DNA from: an uncultured Ruminococcus sp.
GTDB taxonomy: Bacteria > Bacillota > Clostridia > Oscillospirales > Ruminococcaceae
Assembly (NCBI GenBank): GCA_937926145.1
Contig: CALANW010000166.1
Span: 1-54,227, forward strand
DNA: 54,227 nt
Direction: 5' to 3'
Shown: positions 16,966 to 25,946 of the stretch, in pieces
How positions within the stretch are numbered: the stretch's first letter is position 1
How the letters are laid out: the number at the start of each line of letters is the position of its first letter
Notes under the pieces: model-generated
Told to the model about the DNA's origin: nothing
Seen by the model: only the letters and a program-made list of their open reading frames with translations
Databases searched by the model: none
Made by a program: the position numbers and the translations under genes

Positions 16966-16992
16966 ATTCATCGACCTTTCAATAAATAAAAT

Positions 16993-17049
16993 AAAAAAGA
17001 GGAACAACGTGCTGACCTTCTTATACAAAGGTCAGGGACGATGTTCCTC
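16993..17049 (-). terminator. T-box attenuator terminator of trpE
   Basis: GAGGAAC (complement of 17043-17049) pairs with GTTCCTC (complement of 16999-17005). The inner CTGACCTT/AAGGTCAG extends the stem, and TTTTTTATTTTA follows. The arm overlaps the antiterminator, so the two structures exclude each other. Confidence 0.92.
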
Positions 17050-17342
17050 GTGGTGCCACCCTGATTTGCGGATAAAAAAACCGCTATCCGCCTCATTGAG
17101 TACAATTGCGGATAACAGATACTTTCGATATTTCATTTCAAGTACGCCGCCAACGCATTAATACCCTATCCACTAACGCAGGAAACTCGGCGCAGGCTAA
17201 TAGGGAAGACCCATTCACCATTGCTTCTCACAAACCCATTCACGAAACCCGTAAGACCTGCTCACACCGACCGCAGGCTCTCTGTACTCCGTCAGAAACG
17301 CTACTTGCTTTTGTTCATAGAATTTACTTACTTATTAACTTT
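16993..17342 (-). promoter_or_regulatory. T-box riboswitch, tryptophan-specific (trp leader)
   Basis: T-box sequence AGGGTGGCACCACG (complement of 17049-17062). The antiterminator pairs AGGG with CCCT and ACGA with TCGT around the 7-nt bulge TGGCACC. Bulge base 4 (C) complements the G discriminator of tRNA-Trp. Stem I has the distal loop GGTCGGTGTGA closed by GCCTGC/GCAGGT. The likely specifier TGG (complement of 17236-17238) follows GTGAA inside Stem I. The competing terminator is listed separately. Uncharged tRNA-Trp should allow read-through into trpE. Confidence 0.93.
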
Positions 17343-17348
17343 GTCTGT

Positions 17349-17377
17349 ATTATATCACAGCACTAAAGCGTTGTCAA
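17349..17377 (-). promoter_or_regulatory. Promoter of the trp operon
   Basis: Minus-strand TTGACA (17372-17377), 17-bp spacer, TATAAT (17349-17354), perfect consensus, immediately upstream of the T-box leader. Confidence 0.92.
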
Positions 17378-17456
17378 GGGTTTTGGAAAAATTTTTTCGA
17401 TTTTTTCTAAGAATTTTTTTATACGGACAAATTTGCCGCAAAATGAAAATTCGTAC

Positions 17457-17485
17457 TTGAAATTATCTGAAAAAAGGTGTAAAAT
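17457..17485 (+). promoter_or_regulatory. Promoter of prmA-parE-parC
   Basis: TTGAAA (17457-17462), 17-bp spacer, TAAAAT (17480-17485). Divergent from the trp promoter, with about 80 bp between the -35 boxes. Confidence 0.7.
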
Positions 17486-17528
17486 AATATAGTATGGCTA
17501 AAATCAGAACAGAAAGGATAAACGCATT

Positions 17529-18509
17529 ATGGATAACACAAACTGGATCGAAGCTAAGGTTTATACAACTACCGAGGGAATTGACCCCGTCTGCGGCTGT
17601 CTGCTCGGAGTGGGCATAACGGGCTTTGAAATAAAGGACTCTCAGGATTTTGAAGAATTTCTCGAACGCAAGGACGGAAACTGGGATTATATAGACGATG
17701 ACCTTATGGAAATGCGTACCTGCGAAACCTGCGTGACCGTTTATATCGCAGATAATGAGCAGGGCAGAGAGATGCTCGCCGCTTTGAAGCGTGAAATGAC
17801 AGCGCTCAAGGAACGTGATGCGGATAATAAATTCGGCAGACTTGCCGTTGAGCTTTCGGGCATAAAGGAAGAGGACTGGGCAAACAACTGGAAGCAGTAT
17901 TTCAAGCCGTTTGAAGTCGGCACACGCCTTGCCGTAAAACCCTCTTGGGAAGAATACGATAACCCGAACGGAAGAACCGTTCTCGAAATTGACCCTGCAT
18001 CAAGCTTTGGCACGGGTCAGCACAACACAACGCGTCTTTGCCTTGAACTTATCGAAAAGACCGTTAAAAAGGGCGATAAACTCCTCGACCTCGGCTGCGG
18101 AAGCGGAATACTTTCTATCGCAGGAATTCTCCTCGGCGCGGAAAAAGCCGCCGCTGTCGATATCGACCAGAACTCGGTAAAGATCGCAAAGGAAAACTTT
18201 GCAAAGAACAATATCCCCGAAAGCGTTTTTGATGCTTATGTCGGAAATATCATCGGCGATGAAGAACTTCGCGCAAAGCTTGGCGGCGGATATGACGTTG
18301 TCGTTGCAAATATCGTTGCCGATGTCCTTATCGCAATGAGCCCTATCTTTGGCAGCTTTATGAAACCCGATGCAAAGATAATCATTTCGGGCATAATAAT
18401 CGAACGCTGCGATGAAGTTATGGAAGCAATGGAAAAGAACGGCTTCAAGCGCATCGAACTTCGCGAAAACGGCGGCTGGGCTGCTGCGGAATTTGAAAAG
18501 AACAACTGA
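17529..18509 (+). CDS. prmA: Ribosomal protein L11 methyltransferase
   Basis: SAM-dependent methylation of lysines and the N-terminus of L11 (RplK). 326 residues. The N-terminal substrate-recognition domain extends to about residue 140. The Rossmann methyltransferase domain follows with IDPASSFGTGQHNTTRLCL at 154-172, motif I LLDLGCGSG at 185-193, DIDQNSVKIA, and NIVADVLIAM (the family's NILAxxL motif). AGAAAGGA lies upstream of the ATG. It is the first gene of an operon with the topoisomerase pair; only 15 bp separate it from the B subunit gene. Confidence 0.94.
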   Translation: MDNTNWIEAKVYTTTEGIDPVCGCLLGVGITGFEIKDSQDFEEFLERKDGNWDYIDDDLMEMRTCETCVTVYIADNEQGREMLAALKREMTALKERDADNKFGRLAVELSGIKEEDWANNWKQYFKPFEVGTRLAVKPSWEEYDNPNGRTVLEIDPASSFGTGQHNTTRLCLELIEKTVKKGDKLLDLGCGSGILSIAGILLGAEKAAAVDIDQNSVKIAKENFAKNNIPESVFDAYVGNIIGDEELRAKLGGGYDVVVANIVADVLIAMSPIFGSFMKPDAKIIISGIIIERCDEVMEAMEKNGFKRIELRENGGWAAAEFEKNN

Positions 18510-18524
18510 AAGGGCAGAATGTAA

Positions 18525-20498
18525 ATGGCAAAAAAGAAGAATTATGACAACGAAAGTATCTCGATGCTCAAAGGCGCAGACCGAGTTAGACTTCGTCCTG
18601 CCGTTATCTTCGGTTCGGACGACCTCGAAGGCTGCAAACACTCCGTTTTTGAGATAATCTCCAACTCCATAGACGAAGCCAGAGGCGGCCACGGCGACAA
18701 GATAACCGTCACCTACTATCAGGATAAGTCTATCGAAGTTGCAGACTGCGGACGAGGCTGCCCCGTTGACTATAACAACGCCGAGGAAAGATATAACTGG
18801 GAGCTTGTCTACTGCGAACTTTACGCAGGCGGCAAATATGACAATTCCGACTATGAATTCTCCCTCGGTCTTAACGGCTTGGGCGCTTGTGCAACGCAGT
18901 ATGCATCGGAATTTATGGACGTTGAAGTTCTCCGTGACGGCTTCAAGTATAATCTCCACTTTGAACACGGCGAAAACATCGGCGGACTTTCAAAAGAGCC
19001 GTATAAGGGCAAGCAAACGGGTACAAGAACACGCTGGCGACCCGATACAGCCGTTTTCACCGATATAAATATCGAGCGTGAATACTTCGAGAATATGATG
19101 AAAAAGCAGGCTGTCGTAAACCCGAAAGTCACATTTGTTTTCCGCTATGAGCTTGCAACGGGCGGCTTCGATGAGTCTGTTTATTACTATGAAAACGGCA
19201 TCACCGACTATATCGATGAAATTATCGGCAATGACGGACTTACCGCCCGACAGTTCGTTTCCTGCGAGCGCAAGGGTCGTGACAGTGACGACCGTCCCGA
19301 ATACAAAATGAAGCTCTCCTGCGCATTTGCTTTTTCAAACAAGGTAAGCTTTCAGGAGTATTACCATAACTCCAGCTACCTTGAACACGAGGGTTCGCCG
19401 CAGAAAGCCGTCCGTCAGGCGTTCCGTTCGTTCATCGACAACTATATAAAGACAAGCGGAAAGTATAAAGCAGGCGAAAAGTCGATAAAGGACGATGACG
19501 TTCTCGACAGCCTTGTTCTCGTTTCGTCCACATTCTCGACCTATACTTCCTACGCAAACCAGACCAAAAAAGCTATCAACAATAAGTCTATCTATGACAA
19601 TATGGTAGATTTTCTCAAACATTCGCTCGAGGTTTACTTCATCGAGAACCCCGACGATGCGAACAAGATCGCCGACCAGATACTCATAAACAAGCGCAGC
19701 CGTGAATCTGCCGAACGTATCCGTCAGAATACGAAAAACAACCTCACAAAGCAGATAGACCTTGCAAATATGGTTGAAAAATTCGTAGACTGCCGTACAA
19801 AAGACCTTTCAAGGCGTGAAATTTTCATCGTTGAGGGTGACTCGGCTCTCGGCTCGTGCAAAACAGCCCGTGATGCCGAATTTCAGGCTATAATCCCTGT
19901 TCGAGGAAAAATACTCAACTGCCTTAAAGCTGATTATGCGAAAATTTTCAAGAACGATATCATCACAGACCTTATAAAAGTTCTCGGCTGCGGAGTTGAG
20001 GTCACAACCAAGGCAAACAAGGAGCTTTCGACCTTTAATATCGACAATCTTCGTTGGAACAAGATCATAATCTGTACCGATGCCGATGTAGACGGCTTCC
20101 AGATCAGAACACTTATCCTTACAATGCTCTACCGTCTTACTCCAACGCTTATCGAGCAGGGCTATGTCTATATCGCAGAATCTCCGCTGTTTGAAATTAC
20201 TACAAAGGACAAGACCTATTTCGCTTATAACGAAAAGGAAAAGGGCGAGATACTCGGAATGATAGGCGACCAGAAATATAAGATTGACCGCTCGAAAGGT
20301 CTTGGCGAGAACGACCCCGAAATGATGTCGCTCACAACAATGAACCCCGAAACACGCCGTCTTATAAAGGTAACTCCTGTCGATATGGAAGCAACAGCAA
20401 ATATGTTCGACCTTTTGCTCGGTGACAACCTGCAGGGCAGAAAAGACTATATTTCCGAATACGGATGCAAGTATCTTGAACTTGCGGATATTTCATAA
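18525..20498 (+). CDS. Type IIA DNA topoisomerase B subunit (ParE/GyrB-like)
   Basis: ATPase subunit of a type IIA topoisomerase. 657 residues, the ParE length. GHKL ATPase motifs: EIISNSIDEA (Mg-binding Asn), DCGRGCPVD for the usual DNGRGIPVD, and GLNGLGACATQ for the usual GLHGVGAS. The transducer lysine is in NQTKKA. The TOPRIM motifs are IVEGDSALGS and CTDADVDGFQIRTLILT, and the SKGLGEND tail motif is present. All catalytic residues are kept, but the flanking residues differ from standard GyrB and ParE. It could be this organism's topoisomerase IV or a third paralogue; gyrA and gyrB are not in the window. It is 15 bp upstream of the A subunit gene. Confidence 0.88.
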   Translation: MAKKKNYDNESISMLKGADRVRLRPAVIFGSDDLEGCKHSVFEIISNSIDEARGGHGDKITVTYYQDKSIEVADCGRGCPVDYNNAEERYNWELVYCELYAGGKYDNSDYEFSLGLNGLGACATQYASEFMDVEVLRDGFKYNLHFEHGENIGGLSKEPYKGKQTGTRTRWRPDTAVFTDINIEREYFENMMKKQAVVNPKVTFVFRYELATGGFDESVYYYENGITDYIDEIIGNDGLTARQFVSCERKGRDSDDRPEYKMKLSCAFAFSNKVSFQEYYHNSSYLEHEGSPQKAVRQAFRSFIDNYIKTSGKYKAGEKSIKDDDVLDSLVLVSSTFSTYTSYANQTKKAINNKSIYDNMVDFLKHSLEVYFIENPDDANKIADQILINKRSRESAERIRQNTKNNLTKQIDLANMVEKFVDCRTKDLSRREIFIVEGDSALGSCKTARDAEFQAIIPVRGKILNCLKADYAKIFKNDIITDLIKVLGCGVEVTTKANKELSTFNIDNLRWNKIIICTDADVDGFQIRTLILTMLYRLTPTLIEQGYVYIAESPLFEITTKDKTYFAYNEKEKGEILGMIGDQKYKIDRSKGLGENDPEMMSLTTMNPETRRLIKVTPVDMEATANMFDLLLGDNLQGRKDYISEYGCKYLELADIS

Positions 20499-20513
20499 AA
20501 GGGGGCGGGATAA

Positions 20514-22766
20514 ATGGCAAGAAAAAATTCAGGCAAATCAGCGCCTAAGAAAAAAACAGTCGGTATGCCCGATGCGTATATCGCAGGCAGCGGTATCGTT
20601 GCGGAAGAAACTATCACAGATACCCTTGAAAAAAACTATATGCCGTATGCGATGAGCGTAATCATCTCCCGTGCGCTCCCCGAGATAGACGGCTTCAAGC
20701 CCTCGCACAGAAAGCTTCTCTATACAATGTATAAAATGGGACTTCTCACGGGTGCAAAAACCAAGTCCGCAAATATCGTCGGACAGACTATGAAGCTCAA
20801 CCCTCACGGTGATGCAGCCATTTACGAAACAATGGTTCGTCTTTCCAAGGGCAATGAAGCACTTCTTCACCCTTATATCGACAGCAAGGGAAACTTCGGT
20901 AAAGCATATTCAAAAAATATGGCTTATGCCGCTTCACGTTATACAGAAGCAAAGCTTGCTCCGATATGCGCAGAGCTTTTCAGCGATATCGATAAGGACA
21001 CGGTAGATTTCGTCCCGAACTACGATAACGAAACCACCGAGCCAACGCTTCTTCCTGCAACATTCCCGTCAGTCCTTGTAAATGCGAATGTCGGAATCGC
21101 CGTATCAATGGCGAGCGCAGTCTGCCCATTCAACCTCGCAGAAGTCTGCGAAACAACTGTCGGATTGATACGCAATCCCGAGCATGATATAATGTCAACA
21201 CTCAAAGGCCCTGACTTTCCGGGCGGCGGATTTATAATCTATGATGAACACGAACTGAAAAATGTCTATGAAACGGGCAGAGGCTCGATAAAAATTCGCT
21301 CAAAATACAACTTTGACGAAGCTTCAAACTGCATCGAGGTAACGGAAATACCGCCTACAACAACTATCGAAGCCATTATGGATAAGATAATCGAGCTTGT
21401 AAAGGGTGGAAAAATCAGCGAAATTTCCTATATCCGTGATGAGACCGACATCAACGGTCTGAAAATAGCTATCGACATCAAAAAGGGCGTTGACCCCGAC
21501 AAGCTGATGAAAAAGCTGTTCCGAATGACACCGCTTCAGGATTCCTACGCTTGCAACTTCAATATCCTTATCGGCGGTATGCCAAGGGTAATGGGCGTTC
21601 GTGAAATTCTCGAAGAATGGGTAGCATTCCGTAAGGAGTGCGTAAAGCGAAGAATTTACTTTGAGCTTTTAAAGAAAAAGAGCAAGCTCCACTTGCTCAA
21701 AGGCTTGAAAAAGATACTGCTTGATATCGACAAGGCTGTAAAGATCGTCCGTGAAACCGAGGAAGAAACGGAAGTCGTTCCAAACCTTATGATAGGCTTC
21801 GGCATAGACGAAACGCAGGCTGATTATGTTGCCGAGATAAAGCTTCGTCATCTTAATAAGGAGTACATTCTCAACCGTATCTCCGAGATAGAAGATCTTG
21901 AAAAGTCCATTGCAGAAATGGAAGATATCCTCAAAGACGATAAAAAGGTCAAGAATCTTATCATTGACGAGCTTAACGAAGTCAGCCGCAAGTACCGCCA
22001 GCCGAGAAAAACGCTCTTTATCTACACTGCAGGCGAGGAGGAAGAAGCTGAAGAGGACGATACACCAGATTTCCCTGTAACGCTCTTCATTTCGCAAAGC
22101 GGCTATTTCAAGAAGATAACCCCGCAGTCGCTCCGTATGTCAGGTGACCAGAAGCTCAAAGAGGGCGACTTCATCATCAACTCGGTAGAAACAACTAACC
22201 GAAGCGAGCTGCTGTTCTTCTCCGATAAAGCGCAGGTCTATAAGAGCAAAACTTCACTTTTCAAAAATACAAAAGCGTCCGAGCTTGGTGTTTATATTCC
22301 AGCACAGCTTGGTTTTGATGATGGTGAAAGCTTCCGTTCGATGATAGTCACCAACGATTACAGCGGCTATCTCATTATGATCTTCGCCAACGGTAAAGTT
22401 GCAAAAGTTCCGCTCAATGCTTACGAAACCAAAACAAACCGCAAAAAGCTTGCGAACGCTTATAGCGATAAATCACCGCTCGTTGCGATGTTCTGCGTTG
22501 CCGATAACGAAGATATTCTTCTCACGACCTCGAACGGCAGAGCAGTTGTGTTCAATACGGGAATGATACTCCCGAAAACCACCCGTGACACGATAGGCGT
22601 TCAGGTAGTGACGCTAAAAGCCAAGGCAGAAGTAGTCGGGGCGCAGACCGTTCCCGAAGAAAAGAAAGCTGACTATTCAAAATATTACGTTAAAACTATT
22701 CCTGCCGCAGGTTCGCTTGCAAAGGATATAGCCGATGCCGACCAGCTTTCATTCTTAAACACATAA
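20514..22766 (+). CDS. Type IIA DNA topoisomerase A subunit (ParC/GyrA-like)
   Basis: DNA cleavage-religation subunit. 750 residues. A basic N-terminal tail (residues 1-16) is followed by the breakage domain: YAMSVIISRALPEIDGFKP, IVGQTMKLNPHGDAAIYETM, and the catalytic Tyr143 in ASRYTEAKL. A coiled-coil tower spans about residues 355-520. An acidic hinge (EEEEAEEDDT) leads to a short C-terminal beta-pinwheel of about 210 residues without a GyrA box, which favours ParC rather than gyrase. In the quinolone-determining segment the usual Ser is Ala101, while Glu105 is kept. Last gene of the operon; a terminator follows. Confidence 0.88.
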   Translation: MARKNSGKSAPKKKTVGMPDAYIAGSGIVAEETITDTLEKNYMPYAMSVIISRALPEIDGFKPSHRKLLYTMYKMGLLTGAKTKSANIVGQTMKLNPHGDAAIYETMVRLSKGNEALLHPYIDSKGNFGKAYSKNMAYAASRYTEAKLAPICAELFSDIDKDTVDFVPNYDNETTEPTLLPATFPSVLVNANVGIAVSMASAVCPFNLAEVCETTVGLIRNPEHDIMSTLKGPDFPGGGFIIYDEHELKNVYETGRGSIKIRSKYNFDEASNCIEVTEIPPTTTIEAIMDKIIELVKGGKISEISYIRDETDINGLKIAIDIKKGVDPDKLMKKLFRMTPLQDSYACNFNILIGGMPRVMGVREILEEWVAFRKECVKRRIYFELLKKKSKLHLLKGLKKILLDIDKAVKIVRETEEETEVVPNLMIGFGIDETQADYVAEIKLRHLNKEYILNRISEIEDLEKSIAEMEDILKDDKKVKNLIIDELNEVSRKYRQPRKTLFIYTAGEEEEAEEDDTPDFPVTLFISQSGYFKKITPQSLRMSGDQKLKEGDFIINSVETTNRSELLFFSDKAQVYKSKTSLFKNTKASELGVYIPAQLGFDDGESFRSMIVTNDYSGYLIMIFANGKVAKVPLNAYETKTNRKKLANAYSDKSPLVAMFCVADNEDILLTTSNGRAVVFNTGMILPKTTRDTIGVQVVTLKAKAEVVGAQTVPEEKKADYSKYYVKTIPAAGSLAKDIADADQLSFLNT

Positions 22767-22772
22767 AAAATT

Positions 22773-22802
22773 ATCCCGAAAACCTCAAAAGGTTTTCGGG
22801 AT
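22773..22802. terminator. Bidirectional terminator between the topoisomerase operon and asnB
   Basis: A perfect 12-bp stem (22773-22784 with 22791-22802) around TCAAAA lies between two convergent genes. T-rich sequence follows on the plus strand and A6 precedes it for the minus strand. Confidence 0.88.
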
Positions 22803-22809
22803 TTCTATT

Positions 22810-24648
22810 TTATATTGATGCGCCCTCAAAATAAACAGCGTACCACTGCAGGAAGATGAAAACTGTCCATATCTTTCTGCTGTTGTCGTATTTGCCCTCG
22901 CGGTGTTCATCAAGAAGCTTTACGAGCAGGTCGGTGTTGAAGAATTTTTCAGCGGCAGGGGAGGTGAATGAATCCTTTACGATGCCGTAATATTTATCTT
23001 CTTTGAGCCATACTCTGATAGGAACGGGGAAGCCAAGCTTCTTTTTGTTCGCAGTCTTCGGAGGTGCGGCGCGAAGTGCAGCCTGACGCATTGCAAGCTT
23101 GGTATTTTCGGTGCTTACTCTGTATCTCCACGGTATCTGCTCCGCAAGCTCCATTATCTTTTTGTCGAGGAAAGGCACACGGAGTTCAAGTGAGTTCGCC
23201 ATAGACATTTTGTCGGCTTTGAGCAGGATATCTCCCGTCATCCAAAGGTGGAGGTCAAGATACTGCATCTTTGTGATCTGATCCTTGTCCTTGACTTTAT
23301 CATAGAATGGTGCTGTGATAACGGTCGGGTCCGGAGCGTTTGTTTTTATTTTAAGCAGCTTTTTGCGGTCTTTCGGTGTGAACATATAAGCGTTGCCGAT
23401 GAAGCGTTCTTCAAGGTCTTTTCCGTTGCGGACGAGGAAGTTTACGCCTCTCTTCTGAGGAAGATGCAAAGCAACATTGCCTATTCCGCGGCGGATAAAC
23501 TTAGGGAGCGACTTGTAGGCATGTGAACCGAGCGGTTCTTTGTAAACATTGTATCCGCCGAAAATTTCATCTGCGCCTTCGCCCGAGAGAACGACCTTTA
23601 CATATTCCGAAGCCTTGTTGCAGACGAAATAAAGCGCAATGCAGGACGGGTCAGCGAGCGGTTCGTCCATGTGATACTGAATCCTTTTAATATTGCCCCA
23701 GTATTCCTCGGGAGAGATGACCTTGCTGATATTTTCCTTGCCGATATACTGTGAAAATTCCTTTGCCCAGCCGATTTCATTGTACTTTTCGTCCTCACCG
23801 AAACCGACTGTAAAAGTTTTGTCAACATTTGCGACGGAAGCAACATAGCTTGAATCTACGCCGCTCGAAAGGAAGCTTCCGACTTCGACATCGGCGATCT
23901 TATGAGCCTCAACGGAGTTCTTGAATGTATCGGAAATACGATTTACCCATTCGTCCATATCAGGTTTTTCATCTGCGTTGAAGTTGATATCCCAGTAACG
24001 CTTTACATCAAGCTTGCCGTTTTTATACTTGAAGCAGTGAGCGGCAGGAAGCTTGTAAACATTCTTGAAAAATGTTTCGTTGGTAGGGGAGTACTGGAAA
24101 GTGAGATAATTTTCAAGTGCTGTTTCATTAAGCTCTTTCTTGAAATCGGGGTGGGCAAGGAAAGCCTTTATTTCCGAGCCAAAAATAAAAGTATCGCCCA
24201 TTACGGCATAGTAAAGCGGCTTGATGCCGAAGAAATCTCTTGCGCCGAAGAGTTCTTTTGTTTTGGTATCCCAGATAACGAAAGCAAACATTCCGCGAAG
24301 CTTGTCGAGAAGCTTTTCGCCGTATTCTTCATAGCCGTGGAGAAGAACTTCCGAGTCGGTCTTGGTCGTGAAAATATGTCCCTTTGCAACAAGTTCTTCA
24401 CGAATGGACTGGAAGTTGTAGATCTCACCGTTGAAAAGGAGAACCTTGCTTCTGTCCTCGTTGTAAATAGGCTGGTCACCCGATTCCGTAATATCAATGA
24501 TGCTCAGACGGCGGAAGCCAAGAGCGATATCTTCGTCAGTATATTTGCCGCCCGAGTCAGGACCGCGGTGACGTATCTTATCCATCATATCTTCGATGAT
24601 GCGATTGGAATTATCTTTTGTATTTGTAAAGCCAACAAAACCGCACAT
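22810..24648 (-). CDS. asnB: Asparagine synthase (glutamine-hydrolysing)
   Basis: Converts aspartate to asparagine with ATP and glutamine. 612 residues. The N-terminal Ntn glutaminase starts MCGFVGF, so Cys2 is the nucleophile after Met removal, followed by RHRGPDSGG, GFRRLSIID and LLFNGEIYN. The C-terminal synthetase carries the PP-loop SSGVDSSYVAS (SGGxDS type), LSGEGADEIFGGY and DILLKADKMSMANSLELRVPFLD. It is monocistronic with its own promoter and shares a bidirectional terminator with the topoisomerase operon. The AsnB_2/B. subtilis AsnO class cannot be separated by eye. Confidence 0.95.
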   Translation of the reverse strand: MCGFVGFTNTKDNSNRIIEDMMDKIRHRGPDSGGKYTDEDIALGFRRLSIIDITESGDQPIYNEDRSKVLLFNGEIYNFQSIREELVAKGHIFTTKTDSEVLLHGYEEYGEKLLDKLRGMFAFVIWDTKTKELFGARDFFGIKPLYYAVMGDTFIFGSEIKAFLAHPDFKKELNETALENYLTFQYSPTNETFFKNVYKLPAAHCFKYKNGKLDVKRYWDINFNADEKPDMDEWVNRISDTFKNSVEAHKIADVEVGSFLSSGVDSSYVASVANVDKTFTVGFGEDEKYNEIGWAKEFSQYIGKENISKVISPEEYWGNIKRIQYHMDEPLADPSCIALYFVCNKASEYVKVVLSGEGADEIFGGYNVYKEPLGSHAYKSLPKFIRRGIGNVALHLPQKRGVNFLVRNGKDLEERFIGNAYMFTPKDRKKLLKIKTNAPDPTVITAPFYDKVKDKDQITKMQYLDLHLWMTGDILLKADKMSMANSLELRVPFLDKKIMELAEQIPWRYRVSTENTKLAMRQAALRAAPPKTANKKKLGFPVPIRVWLKEDKYYGIVKDSFTSPAAEKFFNTDLLVKLLDEHREGKYDNSRKIWTVFIFLQWYAVYFEGASI

Positions 24649-24679
24649 AATGTTCCTCCAAAAATAGAAATATACATAT

Positions 24680-24708
24680 ATTATACTTTATTACCGAAGA
24701 TAATGCAA
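24680..24708 (-). promoter_or_regulatory. Promoter of asnB
   Basis: Minus-strand TTGCAT (24703-24708), 17-bp spacer, TATAAT (24680-24685). Confidence 0.75.
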
Positions 24709-24723
24709 TATGAAGATTTAACA

Positions 24724-24761
24724 AAAAGAAAAGGAAACGGCAATGAAAATCTGCCGTTTCC
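24724..24761 (-). terminator. Terminator of yceG-telA
   Basis: A perfect 10-bp stem (24733-24742 with 24752-24761), followed on the minus strand by TTTTCTTTTTG, 13 bp beyond the telA stop. Confidence 0.88.
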
Positions 24762-24774
24762 TCTTTGAACGAGA

Positions 24775-25944
24775 TCAATATGTCTGTCTTGTTGCTTCAA
24801 GCTTGTTCTTGTAATCCTGTTTGAGAGCTTCAAGACGCTTGGAATCCTCTGCACGTTTTACCTTTGCATCTTCCTGTATCTTTCTTGTTTCCTCGATACC
24901 GCTTACAATGGTTTGCCATGTTTCTTCGAGGGTTTCGATCTTTATCGAGCTGCCCGAAGCCATTTTTGCTATCATCTTGGACTGCTCAACTGTATTGTGG
25001 GCATTCTTAACAAGAAGTTCATTCGTCTTTGCGTCAAGTGCTGCCATTGAATCGGCCTGAACTTTCTGACGCTTGAGCATTACAGCCTGCGCAAGTGACT
25101 GCTTGAAAACAGGCATTGTGATGATGAATGCGGAATTTATCTTTCTGATAAGGTTGAGGTTTGAATACTGCATTGTTTTGAGCATCGGAACGGTCTGCAT
25201 TGCGACATTTTCCGCAATTTTAAGATCCATTACTCTCTGCTGGAAGATCTCACGGACATTTTCGAGGTTCTGAAGATCCATTGCAACAGCACCCGAATCG
25301 GGGTTCTGTTCAAGCTTCTTCTTGTATTCGTCAATGTACTGGTCAAGCTCTACGCAAGCCTGTTCACCTGCCATAATGTAGAGGGTGAGGTCTTTGTAGT
25401 AGTTGATGTTGGCGTTGTACATCTGTTCAAGCTTAACATTGGACTGTTCGATCTCTTTTTCGTAGCCTTTGAGCTGAACATAGATGCGGTCAACATTTTC
25501 GCCCATTGTGTGATATTTTTCAAGAAGCTTGTCGATCTGCTTGCGGAGATTTGCGAAGAAGCCCTTTTTAGGTTCTTCGGTAAGTTCCTTTGCATCGAAT
25601 TGTTCCATAACAGCAGCGAGAGCGGTGAGCATTTCGCCCGAATCATCGATCTGCTTCATATTCATTGCGTTGAGAACCTGATCGGAAGCCTTTGATATCT
25701 CGGTTGCGGCATCGTTGCCGAACTTTACAATGGAGTTGACATCGTTGATGTTGATAGAGTCAACGAGCTTCTGAACAGCTTCACTCTTGACGAGGTCATT
25801 CTTGATGTTCTGCTGAACCTCCACCATTGAGAAATTTTCGGGAGCTGCTGTAATTGTTGGTGCAGTCTGAGCTGTTGCTGTTTCAACGCCTGCTGTCTGT
25901 ACAGCGGCCTCCTGCTCTGATGACGGTGTGAACTGTAAACCCAT
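24775..25944 (-). CDS. telA: TelA/YceH family toxic-anion resistance protein
   Basis: Member of the TelA family named for tellurite resistance; the biochemical role is unknown. 389 residues. A low-complexity Ala/Thr N-terminus (about 1-38) precedes a long, almost entirely helical coiled-coil body, including KGFFANLRKQIDKLLEKYHTM, the MYNANINYYKDLTLYI region, QYSNLNLIRKINSAFIITMP, and a charged C-terminal helix. No membrane segment. It starts 2 bp after the yceG stop, so the two genes form a coupled operon, as with B. subtilis yceG-yceH. TerC and TerD-like genes that often accompany them are absent. Confidence 0.88.
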   Translation of the reverse strand: MGLQFTPSSEQEAAVQTAGVETATAQTAPTITAAPENFSMVEVQQNIKNDLVKSEAVQKLVDSININDVNSIVKFGNDAATEISKASDQVLNAMNMKQIDDSGEMLTALAAVMEQFDAKELTEEPKKGFFANLRKQIDKLLEKYHTMGENVDRIYVQLKGYEKEIEQSNVKLEQMYNANINYYKDLTLYIMAGEQACVELDQYIDEYKKKLEQNPDSGAVAMDLQNLENVREIFQQRVMDLKIAENVAMQTVPMLKTMQYSNLNLIRKINSAFIITMPVFKQSLAQAVMLKRQKVQADSMAALDAKTNELLVKNAHNTVEQSKMIAKMASGSSIKIETLEETWQTIVSGIEETRKIQEDAKVKRAEDSKRLEALKQDYKNKLEATRQTY

Positions 25945-25946
25945 AA

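Noticed and set aside
18000..18968. A 322-codon minus-strand frame across prmA and the start of the topoisomerase B gene
   Set aside because: Spans two clear genes on the opposite strand and has no recognisable domain.
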